DNA of 64,000 nt from Alnus glutinosa (Eukaryota > Streptophyta > Magnoliopsida > Fagales > Betulaceae). The first letter of the stretch is position 1; each line of letters begins with the position of its first letter. The notes beneath the pieces are model-generated. The model worked only from the letters and a program-made list of their open reading frames with translations, was not told where the DNA came from and made no database searches. The stretch lies in contig NC_084894.1 in NCBI RefSeq assembly GCF_958979055.1, forward strand, positions 3,973,001-4,037,000, read 5' to 3'. The position numbers were made by a program, and so were the translations under genes. Positions 42,931 to 57,056 of the stretch are shown in pieces.

Positions 42931-45900
42931 TTAATTGCAACTTTGACTTGTGTTTCCTCTTTCAGCCTTTGTTCTGTTGTGGGGTCGGTGCATCAATTTG
43001 CCCTTGGTTTTCTCAGAAATTACCCTTGTCCTTTTTTTCTTTTTCTTTTTCTTTTTTTTTTTAAAAAAAAAAATAAATTTCTATGGGCAACAGTTGGTAG
43101 CCCTATTCGAAAGCTCCAGTTGGTTGTTTTGTCTGGAGATAGATTAAGACAATTGCAATTAGATAAGGTCTAAAGACGGTGCTCATGCCCTTTTAATTCT
43201 ACTACTTTTATTGCTACAGCCACAAATGTGATGCGACTCCTCTCCTATCAATTTCTCCTCCAACACAGTAATTCTTTTCCCGCACGGAAATGGTGGGTTT
43301 ATTAGCATTAATGAGGATGGCAATTGGGGGTTATTAAAGGGCTTCAATCTTTCTGTTTTTACTATGCATTTCTTATACACTCGTGTAAGAGTTTAATTAG
43401 GTTGTACTTTATCACGCCAATCCGTCGGTTGTAAACTGTTATGTGGCAATTTACGTAAGACTGCTTAACACGTGTTAATGTATTAACCCGAGTACTATAG
43501 GGCTAGTGAACCTTAAAGGCAATCTTACAACCCCAGTAAAAAACACGTTCACCTCCCTCCCATCGTAGTGACTCCAAACCCTCTAGTCTTCTTGAATCAC
43601 CTTTATGAACGAAGTTTGTCCGTTTCAACCATAACTTTGGTGGCTCTAAACTTTTCCATGGTTTAATAGTAATGATAAAACAATGAGAAGTTTTGAATCA
43701 GTTCAGGCTCAATAACAATGGTAAACTTTTTATCAAATCAATGAAACATAGCTTCTCTTGGTGTTCGGAAGTTGTGGTATGTAATGTGAGGCTTATATAA
43801 AACGAGAGAAAACTAGACTTTTTGAATTAACTCGGCTATGGTTTCACAATTTTGTCGGCGGCGGCGCTCCAACTAGACGATTTTGCCTTGTTGTGATATT
43901 TCTCCCATTCGGACAGTGCCCAACCACCATACTGATTGGATTGTTATGTAAGATTTATGAACAATTGCACCCCATTCAAACGCTCGTCAACCGCTCTTGC
44001 AGCCATACGGTTATGAGACTGCATTGAAGGCTTCCATTCAAACGGGTTGCAGTTGGACTCCAACCAAGCTGTTTCATCTAAATTTTCATACATTTACTGA
44101 CCTTGTAAACTTCAAAGCTGAAAAATTTTCGTGTAATACAAAGTTGTATCCATTTGAATTATATTTCAAACGCCACCAATATTGCACTCATCTTATGTCT
44201 TATTCAAATGGTATGGTTATTTTGTACTCCTACTAAATTTATGCTGGACAACACACATAAACCTAAAATCTTATGTCTTTGACCAACTTTTACACCAACT
44301 TAATCGTTAACTCAAATCTCTTATATTCCAATTTGTTTTGACATTGAAATTTCCATATTAAAAACCTAACACTATTGCTAGGGTTACAAAATTATTTTCG
44401 TTACGATTTGGTGTCTCTCGATAAGAATTCATAGGGACAAAAAAGTACTACGAGTTGAACACTATAGATCATGAAAATAAAAAGTGAATTCCTACGCTTT
44501 GTTGTCATTACAAAGCCTCGTGTTTAAACTCGAAATTGAACAGTAAATCGCACGTTTTGAAACCGTTAGACTAAACGGACAATTAATAGAGAATAAAGTA
44601 ATTAACAACCTGTATTACTCAATTTTAATTGGACTACCCAATGTTCTCCCTTTTTGTCTTCACATATTTCTTTGACTCATTCTTTTGAGATATTTATTTT
44701 TAGCAAAAGGAAATAAAGCAACAATCTCTTTACTTCTTTTTCAGTTCTACTACTCCATCGTGAGTAAATATTCTCCTTTTTTTACGTCAAATAGTAGGAT
44801 GGGTTGAAAAAGCTAGGGATAAGATGAGACATAAGGATTTCAAAAGACCCATGCTTTTTGTATTATGTGTTGTCAATGAAGCACATAATGGTTACCCAAA
44901 AATATCTCAAAGGCCAAGAATATTCGTCATTATTATTAAGATACCATGAATATATTATTTAGGATAAAAATTTACTCTAAATTGGATTAGAGAAATTTTA
45001 TTCAACCCAGATTATAAAAATGTTACGCGTCTCTAAAAAAACACGTGATTATCACGTGCTAATTAAAAAAATTTAAAAACATGTGTTTGGGTCAGCAATG
45101 ACTTTGTAACAGTGACTCCTATACAACTGTCATACAACTATGACGATGGAACAGGGAAAATTAGCATTTGGGTCGGCAAGAACTTTGTAGAAAGAAAAAT
45201 AAATTGTTGATTTTTACTGTCACGTCATTCAAATTACATGACAGTCATGTACCAGTTTACTAAATAGCTAGCATTTCTCTTTAAAATAACTTAGAAAAAA
45301 TGTAAAATAAGTCGTCGTGGTTTACTTGATTTACAAAGAAGAACATTGAGATATGCTAAAAAAAAAATTTACTACCTACAGCATATTTCATTCACTAATT
45401 TAACAAATTTTGTTAGTATAATTTTAATTTAAATATGATATATGTCATAATTTGATTGGCTATGACATATTGGACTCTTGAAATTATAAACATGCCTAAT
45501 TAATGTGGACATGTTTTGCATAATTGAAGGAGGAGGGTATAATAGTAAAAATGCAAATGCCCCCTCCACCTATACGAAACACCAAATTGGGGACACTGTG
45601 ATTCCCAAAGGGATGAGGAGGTCCCCCACCCCCGCCCCCCATATTTTTGCCAAATTTCGAAAAAAGCATAGGGGCAGAAAAGGCACTGAAAAGTGAAGGG
45701 CCTCCCTCCATCCCTCTCAAACTCTCAAGAGGTTGGAGAGTGGGGGGGGGGGGGGAGGGGTCCGAGGGAAGGGAAGGTTTCTACTTTCTAGATTTGGAGA
45801 CAGCTAAAGATGAAACGGCGACGGTACCTGCGTATCTACCGCCGTACTGCCAGCTGTCTCCCGCTATGTTCCAGCTGTGCTCACCAATAATATAAAAAAA

Positions 45901-46424
45901 AACCCTTTACCCTCCTCACTCCTCACCGTATATATATATATTTTGTTTCTTTTTCCTTGTCATTTAATAAATGTTACTGTCTGGATCACATGCAAAACGA
46001 CCAAACCATTTTCAGTCTTTTGGATTCTTTGTATGCTACTAAATTTCAACTTTTACTTTGCCCGACAACAAAAAAATATAATTATTATATTAAGTTTTAC
46101 TGTTCATAAAATCGATTTTTTATCGTCATTTTCATATTTGTTTGCAATTATCTTTTTTTTTTTTCTTTTTTTCTTTTTCTTTTTTTTGGGGGGGTCTAAA
46201 GGGGGCTCTATCCCTAACAATTGTGATTCAAAATTTATTATTGTACAATTTCTTAGTCATCGGGATTTCAAATTTTTAATTTATAATACCCCGAGTTTTG
46301 ACCAGATAATCGGCAAAATTTTTCTCTAAATTAAGCTGAATTTTTTTTCTATAATTCAATTTATTAAGTTTGAGTAATTCTATACGTCATACGAGTAGTG
46401 CATAATTAAGTCATAGAAACAAAA
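42931..46424. other. Gene-poor spacer with repeat fragments
   Basis: No coding gene supported. It holds a left-arm copy of MITE family A (44960-45090), a copy of the small MITE seen at 49246 (about 45100-45285), a G-rich tract at 45740-45760, a (TA)n near 45930-45940 and a T-rich tract with G7 at 46150-46196. The segment 43990-44240 has weak resemblance to LTR sequence but no boundaries were found. Confidence 0.45.
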
Positions 46425-46610
46425 AAAAAAAAAAAAAAAGGTTTGAGTTTTGGGGGTGGTCCGCCCCCCTTAAAACCCAAACTCTTTTTTTTTTTTTTTT
46501 GGCCTTTTGGGGGTGGATAGCCGACTGGAGTGGTTCGTCCACCCCAAATTAGCCAAGAGGGTGGCTGGCCAATAATGGGGTGGTCGGCCACCCCTTAATT
46601 TTTTTTTTGT
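46425..46610. repeat. Palindromic GGGTGG/CCACCC element core between A/T runs
   Basis: Between an A19 run, a T18 run and a T9 run lie self-complementary blocks, such as GGTTTGAGTTTTGGGGGTGG against a CCCCCCTTAAAACCCAAACT stretch, and GGGGTGGTCGGCCACCCC. The same GGGTGG/CCACCC core occupies the centre of the Mutator-like foldback at 33886-34531, so this may be a decayed relative that has lost its ends. Confidence 0.55.
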
Positions 46611-47310
46611 TTTTAATTATTATTATTTTTATAATTTTTAAATTTATTAAAAGTTTTACAAATTTCTTTAAGTGAAAAATAGTACCGTTGTGTAGAAAAC
46701 AGTACAGTATTCATGCAGTAGTTTTAAACTAACGCATGAAAGTCGAATGTCTAATCATCAGAAAAATTAAAGAGAGGAAATAAAAAAAGAAAAAAAAAAG
46801 AAAAAAAAAAGGCATTTATTAGAACACGCAGGTTATTGTAAGATGAGAGGAAAACCGATACGGCTCGAGAATATCGTACATCACGAGACGTCCGATGGGT
46901 GGCATCTTTTTCTGTACAGCTTTCATAGATTTTAATTGATCCGGGCCGTGCAGCATTTAAGTCAGTGCGTGTAGTAAATGATCCGAACCGTACATTTATG
47001 ATCTGTCTACGCGACAAGTGAAGCTGCAACTCCAACTGGTTGACCGGCTACCCTACAATTTGGCAATTGGCATGCGTTGGCATTCTATTTATTTATTTAC
47101 TTTTTCTAACACGTGCTTAATATAACACTGTTTTTCAATATGAGTAGGTGACCGGTTCATCGCTTTTAAAGAACGAGATTGACAAAAAAAAGTTAATTAA
47201 AATCCACCGTTCTATTATGTACTTCCCTTGTTTTCCATCAAACTCATTGACTAGGCAGTCATCGCCCACGTGACCACCCACATCAAATTTTTCATGAAAC
47301 TTATGCTACA

Positions 47311-48114
47311 TTTGTTTCGGTGTAAAATGATTTTCGTCGTAAAATATTTTTAAATATTTTTTGTCGAAATCATTTTTCTATGTTTGGCGCGTACAGAAAA
47401 TTACAAATATTTTTTATATTTTAATTTAATCATATTAATTTAAAAAAATTAAATTTTATTCACAAAATAAAAAAATTAATATAAAAATATTTTTCATACA
47501 AATTCCGGCAAACGTGGCCGAAATCAGGCCATTTGTGCCAGATTCCTGCAATCTTTGCCGGAATCCGGCACAAAATGGTCAGATCCAGGCCAGATTCCGA
47601 CCAGCTAGGCGGGATCTTGCTGTTCTGGGAGGATCTCAGCCGAATTGGCTGGAGATTCAGCCAAAACGGCAGGATCCCGACCATCTGGCCGGGATCCTGC
47701 CGTTCTGGTCAGATCCGACCAGATGGCTGGAGATCCATGCGGCTCCGGCCAACCTGGCTGGAATCTGGCACTGTGCCGCCAGACTTCGGCGACAGTTGTC
47801 GGACGTCGCTGGATTTTGGCAAAATTTGTCAGATTTCGACACCGACCAGTGTCAAAATCTGGCTTGTCGGAATCCGGCGATAGTGAATTGCTTGAACGTA
47901 AAGGTCGATTACGTTGTTTAAAAGATAGTCGACTGCATCTACCATCTACGGAAAATGATTTACGCTTTTAAAAAGCGCAAATCATTTTTCGAAATTTATT
48001 AAGCATTTTTTGTTAAACGGAAATCATTTTTCGGTTGACCACTATTTTCGTACCTACCAAACACCGAAAAATACCGAAATCATTTTTCAGAAAATAATTT
48101 TACGCCGAAACAAA
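47311..48114. mobile_element. Mutator-like non-autonomous element with GCCGGAAT-type internal repeats
   Basis: Ends are inverted: TTTGTTTCGGTGTAAAATGA at 47311-47330 against TAATTTTACGCCGAAACAAA at 48095-48114, with further subterminal ATCATTTTTC/GAAAAATGAT words in both orientations. The centre (about 47505-47880) is far more GC-rich and made of short degenerate repeats around CCGGAATC, GGCCAGAT and GGGATCCTGCCG. No target duplication could be confirmed, so superfamily is inferred from long, AT-rich, repeat-filled inverted ends. Confidence 0.65.
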
Positions 48115-48789
<675 letters not shown>

Positions 48790-49245
48790 AACAATCTCCT
48801 AATATATGATTGGATTTAGTAAAATCGACCCGTTGAAACTCTCTATTATTTTCTCAAAAGATAAATGAAATTAAGATATAAAATATTAAAAAAATAATAA
48901 TATGAAGTAGTGGAGCAATTTAGCTTGTAATCAAATTCATTCTAATAATATAAGATAAAAAAAAAATGGTTATCTTATATATGCACAAAAGATTTAGATA
49001 TTACCACTTAAACTTGGGAGACAAAAATTATACCTCCATAAGTATTTAAATTTTAGCCTGGCCCGACCAATTTCTTTTTTCTTTTCTTTTTTATTTTTAT
49101 TTTTATTTTTTTTAAAAAAAAAGAGAAAAAGAAAGTTAGCCGAAAAATGTAGACATCAAAAGTCATGGAAAATGGCGGTAAGCAATTATTATAATATTAA
49201 TTAAATAAATGATTCTCTATCGGTTTAAGTTTTTAGAATTAATAT

Positions 49246-49397
49246 GCTATTTAGTAAACTCATATACGATTGTCATACAACTTAGATGACGTGATAGTAA
49301 AAATTAACCTTTTTTTTTTTTACAAGTTATGATGTAATAGCTAATTTTTACTATCACATCATTAAGTTGCATGACAGTCGTCTATCAAATATCATTA
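49246..49397. repeat. Small foldback MITE (family B)
   Basis: Inverted arms of about 52 bp: left contains CATACAACTTAGATGACGTG and ATAGTAAAAATTA, right contains TAATTTTTACTATCACATCA and GCATGACAGTCG. The arms are separated by a T-rich centre. Partial relatives occur near 11860-11925 and 45100-45285. Confidence 0.75.
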
Positions 49398-49535
49398 CTC
49401 TTTTTTGGAATAAGTAATGCATATTTTAACATGATATTAAAGCCATAGATTTTGATTCGTTACTCATTTAAATAATTTCTTTTGCTTAGTTTTTTTTTTT
49501 TTTTGAATAATTAATAATTTAGCCGCTCTTAAAAC

Positions 49536-49569
<34 letters not shown>

Positions 49570-49625
49570 ACTTTTCTCCAAAAGAATGTAAAGGGAAAAA
49601 TAGTAAATTGAGTGGGGTTTATTCC

Positions 49626-49666
<41 letters not shown>

Positions 49667-51439
49667 GTGGGGGGGTTTTTGAGTAATAAAATAAAATAGC
49701 AATAAAGATTGAATATTAAGCAATTGGAATGAATAATGCCATAATGGTGGTGGATTTGTCTTCCGCCTCGGCGCTCATGCTGGGAATTGTTTATCATAGT
49801 TTGACTTGATTTGACCAATGAAAAGCCTCTCACATCGTACGAAAGTTCAAACCCTAATTTTGAATTCCAAAATCCCAGCCATTCAAATCACCCAATGACG
49901 TGTCTCTAATTTGTCCATACTTTTCTAGCGTGCTAACCCCGTCTTTTATGACACCAACTACTTTGTTGAATATTCTTTAATCTTTCTTTATTATATATTC
50001 AAAAAAAACCCATTCAAAATTTAAAACTAGTACAATAAAGCATATTATATATGTATATAATATATCTCACGAGCTAATTGTTTCCTATTAACTATTAAGC
50101 CCCCTCATCAATGTGGCCTTAATTGCTTGTTAAAACTATTCAATACCTGAAAAATGCCCACTAATAAATGCATATTTGATCAAATGGCCTTAATCCCCTT
50201 GTGGAAATTCAATAAGAGAACCGCCACCCATAATGAGATTATCACCGATAATGTTTTACACAATCATAAATTCAGCTTGAATCTAACATGAAATTAATAG
50301 ATTATGGTTAAATAATCTAACTCGTTTAATTTAATGGGTCGAGTTAGCATTCACATATATAGCCTTATACCAATTCTTTGAGATGATTCGGATTTTGGCC
50401 TGCGATATTTAGGTCTGACAATTTGTTTATACGACTTGCAAACCTGATACAAATTCGACACGAAATTGACGCATTAGAGCTGATGGGTTTGACCCGCTTT
50501 TAATTAAATAGGTCAGATTGTGATTGACTTATAAAGTATTATACTCATACATCGACACAGTTCGAATCCGACACAATTCGAACCCGAATAGATATATAGA
50601 GGGACAAGAAGACATTGAACCACGCTACTGGAATGAAACTTTTTGATACTTATCATGCCATACATTTAAATACGGACCGTCACGTGAGTTTGTAGTAAAT
50701 TTTAGTAAAATTTACCGTATCCGAATCATTTTCCATCCTAAATTACTTTTTCTCATAACCTTGCAAGAATCCTCCTCCTTAATTTTTTTATTTTTTTTAT
50801 TTTTTAAGGATCGTCAAAATATATGCTCATGCTCAATTATTTTAAGCAGCGCAGCCCCTTATATATAATAATTGAACCTAAAAAAAAAAAAACCCTAAAA
50901 AGGTTACAAAAACATCACGCTCCTAATTAGCTCAAGAGGTTTGACCCGACTCCCCCACGTGTCTGTTGCGTACGAACAAATAAAACGTAATAGGTCCGGT
51001 CCGATTCTCTCTGATAGCGCCAAGAGCCAAACAAAAACCGTGAAATAAAACGCCTATTTTTTTATCATGCGTTGGGGGGCATTTCTGACCTGTCCATGGC
51101 CAATCACAGTGTGCCACGTGATTTTTATATTATTTTTATTTTCTTGCCTACGTAATAAGGTAAAGCGATGACATGTTGTGATGACGAAGGCACATGACAT
51201 GTTTTGATTAGACACAAAAAAGTAGCAGGTTTAACCCCCCACCCCCCCCCCCCCCTGGAATCTCTAATCCCATTTGTTCCCCCCTTTTTTCTTTTTAATA
51301 TTCTTTTCCTCAACTGACCAATATTGACACAACGTTTTGATGGCTTCCAAACTGAGTTATGACTTAGGGCGATTCTATGCAAAATTTACTGTTTAAATTA
51401 TTAGCTTTTCGGGATAATAATTATAAAAAATATATATAT
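49398..51439. other. Spacer with low-complexity tracts and hAT-like remnants
   Basis: Includes a (TA)n at 49545-49569, an A39 run near 49627-49665, a C-rich run at 51236-51256, and 50310-50600 with ACGACTTGCAAACC, GGGTTTGACCCGC and CGAACCCG words like the subterminal parts of the hAT element at 55574-57309. No gene. Confidence 0.45.
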
Positions 51440-51820
51440 TTTATAGTTTTTAATCTTTCGTCACTTTTAAAAATAAATACCAAAATTTTAAAAAGTGTTA
51501 ATTTATGGTATCCATATTTCAATTTTCAATTTCATCCGTCCGTTAGAATTTTCTGTTAAATCCTGTCAAAATTATCAAAATACCACTGTGTTTATTTTTT
51601 TAAAATTCTAACCAATTTCTAAATTCTAACAATTTTTTCATTTTTTATTTTTGATAAAGAAAATAGGGGTATTTTGAGAATTTTGAGAGAATTTAACGAA
51701 AAAAAAATATAACGAACGGTTGAAATTGAAATTTTTTTTGAAAGATATGTAACCTAAAGTGACATTTTCTAAAGTTTGGGTATAAATTTTCAAAAGTGAT
51801 AAAAGATCAAAAGTTATAAG
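51440..51820. repeat. Long-arm foldback element (family C)
   Basis: Arms of about 150 bp are imperfect inverted complements: left contains TCACTTTTAAAAATAAATAC, CATCCGTCCGTTAGAATTTT and ATCAAAATACC; right contains GGTATTTTGAGAATTTTGAG, AACGAACGGTTG and TTCAAAAGTGAT. A related right arm lies at about 60240-60390. Element ends are not exact. Confidence 0.7.
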
Positions 51821-54800
51821 TGAAGTTCTGCCTAAAGTTTTTATGAAACTTACATGTCCGTATAGATAATTGGGCAGTTTAAATTTATTTGAACATGAAA
51901 ATTTTATATAGGCTATCTCACAATTGGTTCATTTAATTATCTCGTTGTATTGCACCCAATATGAGTAACTCCACGCAGAGGACAGGTAGATCTCACACAT
52001 GTTTGAGGCAAGCGAGAGATTGAGATCTCCTAAGATTAGCTTGCTAGTCTAATTGTAGTGGATTCTCATCCGACAGAAGAGCCCTACACTTCGACTCACA
52101 CACTTGTCGAGGTAGGTTAATTGTATCAATCCACATCCGTGGGTTATCTCACTCTAAGAATGGAGTTTTGAAATAGAATAATACTAAAAATCACAATTTT
52201 ATCTTATTACTGTTTTACTATGTTGACGTGACAGTATTAATATACCTTTAAATTTTATTATTATATTTTTTTTAAAGACAGATAAATAGGGGCTGGATTT
52301 TAATAAAGTTGAGTATAATTGCAACTTTTTGTAGCATATATATATATATAAGAGTACTTGTGAACAAGGACATTACACTTGCCAACTACATTGTCGGGTA
52401 AGAAATGTATAAATTGATTTGATGCAACATAAAGTGAACAATAATTCATGGGTCCTAAATTGTTCCAAGTTCTTGAATTTCAGTTTTGTAGACTTCAATG
52501 CAAATGCTTAAAAAGATGGTCAAAAAAAAAATTGATCAAGGCAGGGAAGAAGGTAGATATTTAATTTAGGGACCAAGTTATACTATTTTATCTATTATAT
52601 TATTCCGCACTTTATCTAGCTTTATATTTTCTTTTTATGATATAGACCTGTAAACTAACGCCAATATTCAATTCTATGGTCTGTAAATTCCTTTATTATG
52701 AAAAGAAGAAGAAGAAGAAGAAAACGGAAGAGTCTTTTGGTAACTCATCATGGGCAACCTGCCGACCAAAAGTGGGCACATAATAGCCTGGTATCTCGTC
52801 AAGATATGTGTGTCCGATGGCTTTTGACAATTCCAGTTGTTTCCATCATTTTTGGCTACACCTGAGTCAATTCTCTCTCCCCCCTTATAAAAAGCACACA
52901 TGGTGTGCAGGCTAGGAGTAGGAGCCTAGGCTAGGAGTATAGGAGCCTAGGGCCCTAGGCTAGGAGAGTAGCTAGGAGAATAGGAGAGTAGGAGGGGGTA
53001 CTTCACTGTTTTGGCATGAAATGCTAGTCATTTTCAGGTCATCCACTAGTGCCTGTGCGGCTGTGCCTGGGCCTCTCAAAAGATTTTGAAAGAAAGATGA
53101 GCCAACCAAAACCAAAAGCACCCACAAAACTTGGGGTGAATGTGAATCACCTGCTCCCATTGCCTAATTTGCCTCTTTATTTCGATGGTGACCACCGGTT
53201 ATGCATTTCACACCAACCCAAAACTTTCATTTATGATTTATTGGTTTCTCTCTATTCCATTTTCTCCTCCTTCCATGTAGGGGGACCTCTTAATTACTTT
53301 GTTTAAACTTTGAAAATGTGATATAAATAGGAGTGACGATTCATATTGGTGAGTCATATTCGGGTCGGGGGTTACGTCGATACACATATATAATATTATA
53401 TAAGCTAATCATAACTTAATTCATTTAATTAAGCAAGTCAAACATCTCAATCATAATCTGTTAATTTTGTGTTTGGTTCGTGTTCAGATTCAGGTCGTAT
53501 CGAGATATTCGTATAAGATTATATGGGTCAATCCTAACACGACACGTTTAGTTAAACGAGTCAGACCTCTCAACTTTAAAAGTACTCTCAGCCTGTTACC
53601 TTCCGCAAATATATGAAAGCAGTTTCAAAGTCATTTTCCTTAGAGATATAGTAGGTTCAATCAATTATAGCAGTGATTTGATTCCCAAAAAAACTCTTTT
53701 TTTCCTTTAAAGATCTTTTGTACACACTTGTCCAACAAATTGAAATATATATATGGTGGAGGACCTAATCTTTGACGAAAAGATGCTACTATCTTTTGAA
53801 GCCCACTCAATTGGACCACTTATTTTGTTTTCCATCCTTTTTGTACAAAGAAATAGTACTCGTATCTCGACGCCCACGTTGCTCAAACCACAACTCGTGT
53901 CGGTACAAGGTGTCCAGCTATATGGGACCACCCCGGGGTTTGGGACCCGGACACGTGTCCCGTCGCCCCCTTATGACAGCTCACGACCTACATATCATCG
54001 AGGGACCATGCTCTTTTCTTTTTTTTTTTAATTTAGTTTCACTTTTACTATTTTACCCCTCTTCCTCTCTTCCTTTTTCTTTTCCCTCGCTCCCCTTGGA
54101 TTCTGCGCTTCTCCACACGGTTTTCCGCGTGCCACGTCGGATTGGGCCTGATGCGGTCCCGTGATGGGCCAGAGGCCACCTCAGCACTGCGTCATTCTAT
54201 TTTGGGACCCATACTGGGCCTTCTCTTTAATTATCTCATTCGCAGGATCACTTCGATGACAAATTGGATCCTCCCTTTAATTGAAATGGTGATGATGATT
54301 ATAATTTAACGGTGATGATTATATTACGTGATAAATATGTTAGCATGTTATTAAAAAATAAATTAAATAATATGACATCATCAATCCCGTTAAATGTAAT
54401 AATATTAAATTATAAATATAAAAGATTTTTTCTTGTCTATAATCTTTGTCCGAGCATTCAGGCCGTTCACGTTATTCCTTACACCAAAATAGACTTTATA
54501 GGGTTGATGGCCTTTTTAGAATTCCATATGAATGATAATGAATTGTATAAAATTCAACATATAAACTCAAAACAAATGAATATGCATAAAAGTTTTTTTC
54601 TCAATTGGGTTAGAGGATTTTTTTTTTTTTTTTTTTAATTTAATTAATTAAAAAGGCATGTAAAAATCACACGTGCTATTAAAAATATATGTGAAAGTAA
54701 AAAATGTAAACACAAATTGATTGCTCTAATCACTTTAGTTAGCCAAAGTTTAGCGTTTGTAAAGATGGAATTTGATCGCTTGTGCCCCCCTCATGATATT

Positions 54801-55573
54801 CTAGAGCATAAGGCTATAAGCCGACTCATATGGCATAATAAAAATGTTTTGGGGTACCGAAACTTTTAGTACAACATCGTTATAAACTCAAGCAATAGTT
54901 TACATTTTATAGAAATGATTGATACGTGGCGGTCCATATTTAAGTGGCTGATACGATAAGAACCATATAAATTGACATGCCAGTTCGTAATAAACGAGAA
55001 ATAAAAGTTATAAGACATAATATTGGTGAGTTATATAAATTTTTGAAGGGGATTAAAAGGGAAACTCGTGAAAGTAAAGGACATAAAAATAGGCCATGCC
55101 ATTGATGCCAATGAAACAAATCCTATTCAACATTCTATGACACCATAATTAGAGCTTATATCCGCCATCAATTTTAGAGCTTAGAAGGCAAGCAATCATC
55201 ATGAAGCACAACTTTTCTTAATTTGATATAAATAAAAAATAAAAAATAAAAAATAAAAAATAATAATGATTGGGCCTGTGCCCGGCCCACTAAAAGCCAC
55301 ATTCATTCCACATAAGGGAGGTCAGTTGGGCCCACAGCTGCTCATTACCTACGAACCTTTTGTCCTATCAGAACTACAATGCCTATCTCAGCCTTTTGAC
55401 CAAGTATGAACACTGCCACCTCTTTCAGCTTGCTTTTCATGTGCACCAACTTTCAAGTGTCAACAAAAACAGTGCCCCAATACTAAACATCATTCACTTT
55501 CATACAAAAAGCACGCATAAAGGTGTTTCCATATGTTTACCCCAAAATTTATGACATTTTTTGGACGCTGTCG
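51821..55573. other. Gene-poor spacer
   Basis: No coding gene supported. Notable content: a short tandem region at 52910-52995 built on CTAGGAGT and TAGGAG words, hAT-like remnants at about 53335-53580 (GGTCGGGGGTTACG, ACACGACACGTTTAG), CACGTG-core words near 53950 and 54130, and A/T runs near 54610-54650 and 55225-55262. Confidence 0.45.
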
Positions 55574-55854
55574 TAGGGTTGGTAATTTTGACATACCTGA
55601 CAACTCGACACGAATACGACATAAAATTAATGGGTTTGAGTCATAAACGGGTTGACCTGTTTATCTTGGTCTGGCAGGTCGGGTCGCAAGTCACCCGAGG
55701 ATGACCCGCCAGACATAATTAATTCATTCTTTTCTTTTTTTTTTTAAAAAAAAAGTACTACTATTATTTTAAAGAAACAAAAAAAAAAGGGGGGGAATGG
55801 GAAATTTGGAATGATCTGTTTTAGCCGAAATCAAAACACAAAATTGGAAAAGTG

Positions 55855-56153
55855 AAAACCCTAACTTCTTTCTTTTTTGGTTTTTCCTCCAGCCTCGCCG
55901 CGCCGCCGCCCTTCTCTTCTTCTTCCATTTTCTTCTTCTTCAGCTCCACGCCGCCGCCCCTTCTTCTTCCTCCCACGAGGCCCAATCGGAAACTGGACTC
56001 GCTCGACGCTCTCTCTCTCAGTCTCTCTAGTCTCTGCTCTCCGCTCGGTGCTCGCTACCGACATCTTTGCTCTCCCCGCCTCTCTGCCGCTCTCTCTCTC
56101 TCTCTCTCTTTTTCGCGGATGTTGCATCCGGTACCGTCGGGTCCGCCGGTATG
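55855..56153 (+). other. Leader-plus-first-exon-like segment inside the hAT element
   Basis: A CT-rich, GC-rich block with long CTCTCT runs (56089-56108) resembles a plant 5'UTR. It leads to an ATG at 56119 (MLHPVPSGPP) and then CCGCCG|GTATGTT, a good splice donor, after which the sequence turns AT-rich like an intron. It may be a captured host gene fragment or the leader of the transposase gene from an autonomous relative. The protein is too short to identify. Confidence 0.45.
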
Positions 56154-56345
56154 TTAATAGTTGATTTTCATTTTTAATTTTTTTATAGCATCATTATTGT
56201 GGGTATTAAAATCATAATCGTGATGCTTGCCTGCTTGGTCGGCATCTAATCGTAATAAAGTTTACGTTTTAGAGATTATCTATGCACGAATCCTGATTTT
56301 ATGGGAAATAATTTATTTTTCTTCTTGTATATTTACACCTCGTGA

Positions 56346-57056
56346 TAGGGGTGAAATAACCACCCGCAACCGCTAACCGTATAACCACAAAACCGTTAAA
56401 ATCGCCTTAAAAATCGTTAACCCTACATATGCGGTTAGCAATTTTTACAAAGGCGGTTAGCGGTTCTGCCTTTATTATTCTATATATATTATATTTTTTA
56501 TATGTAAAACGACGCAGTTTTGGTCTTTACACCAAAACTGCGTCGTTTTAGTGTATACAGTTTTAAAACAAAACCTAATTCAGTGATTCATCCTATTGTA
56601 AACAAAATCTCTCTCTCACTCACAGTGTGCAGCACACCTCCCCCTCTCTCTCGACTCTCACTCTCTTAGTCTACTCTCATCTCTCTCTCTCTTTGTGTCG
56701 TTGAGATCGTGTCGCCGTCACCGATGGTCCGAGATCGTGTCGCCTTCGTCGAGATCGGGTCGCCTTCACCAGGTCACCGAGATCGTATTGCTTCTTAGAT
56801 CTGAATTTTTGTACCTTGATTTGTTATTCTAGGCCTTGATTTGTTATTATAGGTCTTAGATCTAAATCTTTGTGGTTGATGATGTGAATCTACTAGTTGT
56901 TTTTGTATGATTGGCAATCGGCGTAAGCAGTAGGACACCAGCAAAAAAAAAATAAAAATAAAACCGGTTGCCGGTTTATAACCGCCAACCGCCTAGGTGG
57001 TTACGGTTAGCGGTTTTGGCCAATAACCGCTAACTGTAACCGCATTTTCACCCCTA
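56346..57056. mobile_element. Nested non-autonomous hAT element
   Basis: Inverted ends TAGGGGTGAAA and TTTCACCCCTA are a perfect 11-bp match, flanked by an 8-bp duplication CCTCGTGA (56338-56345) and CCACGTGA (57057-57064) with one mismatch. Subterminal CCGCTAACCG/CGGTTAGCGG words fill both ends. The interior holds an inverted AAAACGACGCAGTTTT / AAAACTGCGTCGTTTT pair (about 56505-56550) and a CT-rich block with three to four GAGATCGTGTCGCC-type repeats (56702-56790). 711 bp, no transposase. Confidence 0.88.

Noticed and set aside
43990..44240. Possible LTR (gypsy-like) fragment
   Set aside because: Only a faint resemblance to LTR phrases; no paired LTR, primer site or coding domain.
47514..47921. 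Overlapping 116-135-aa frames
   Set aside because: Produced by GC-rich short repeats inside a non-autonomous element; all frames look alike and match nothing.
53049..53306. Possible small gene near MPVRLCLGLSK
   Set aside because: No splice partners, homology or codon pattern; the surrounding sequence is repetitive.
55861..56127. Arg/Glu-rich 88-aa minus frame
   Set aside because: Reverse of a CT-rich leader-like block; low complexity only.
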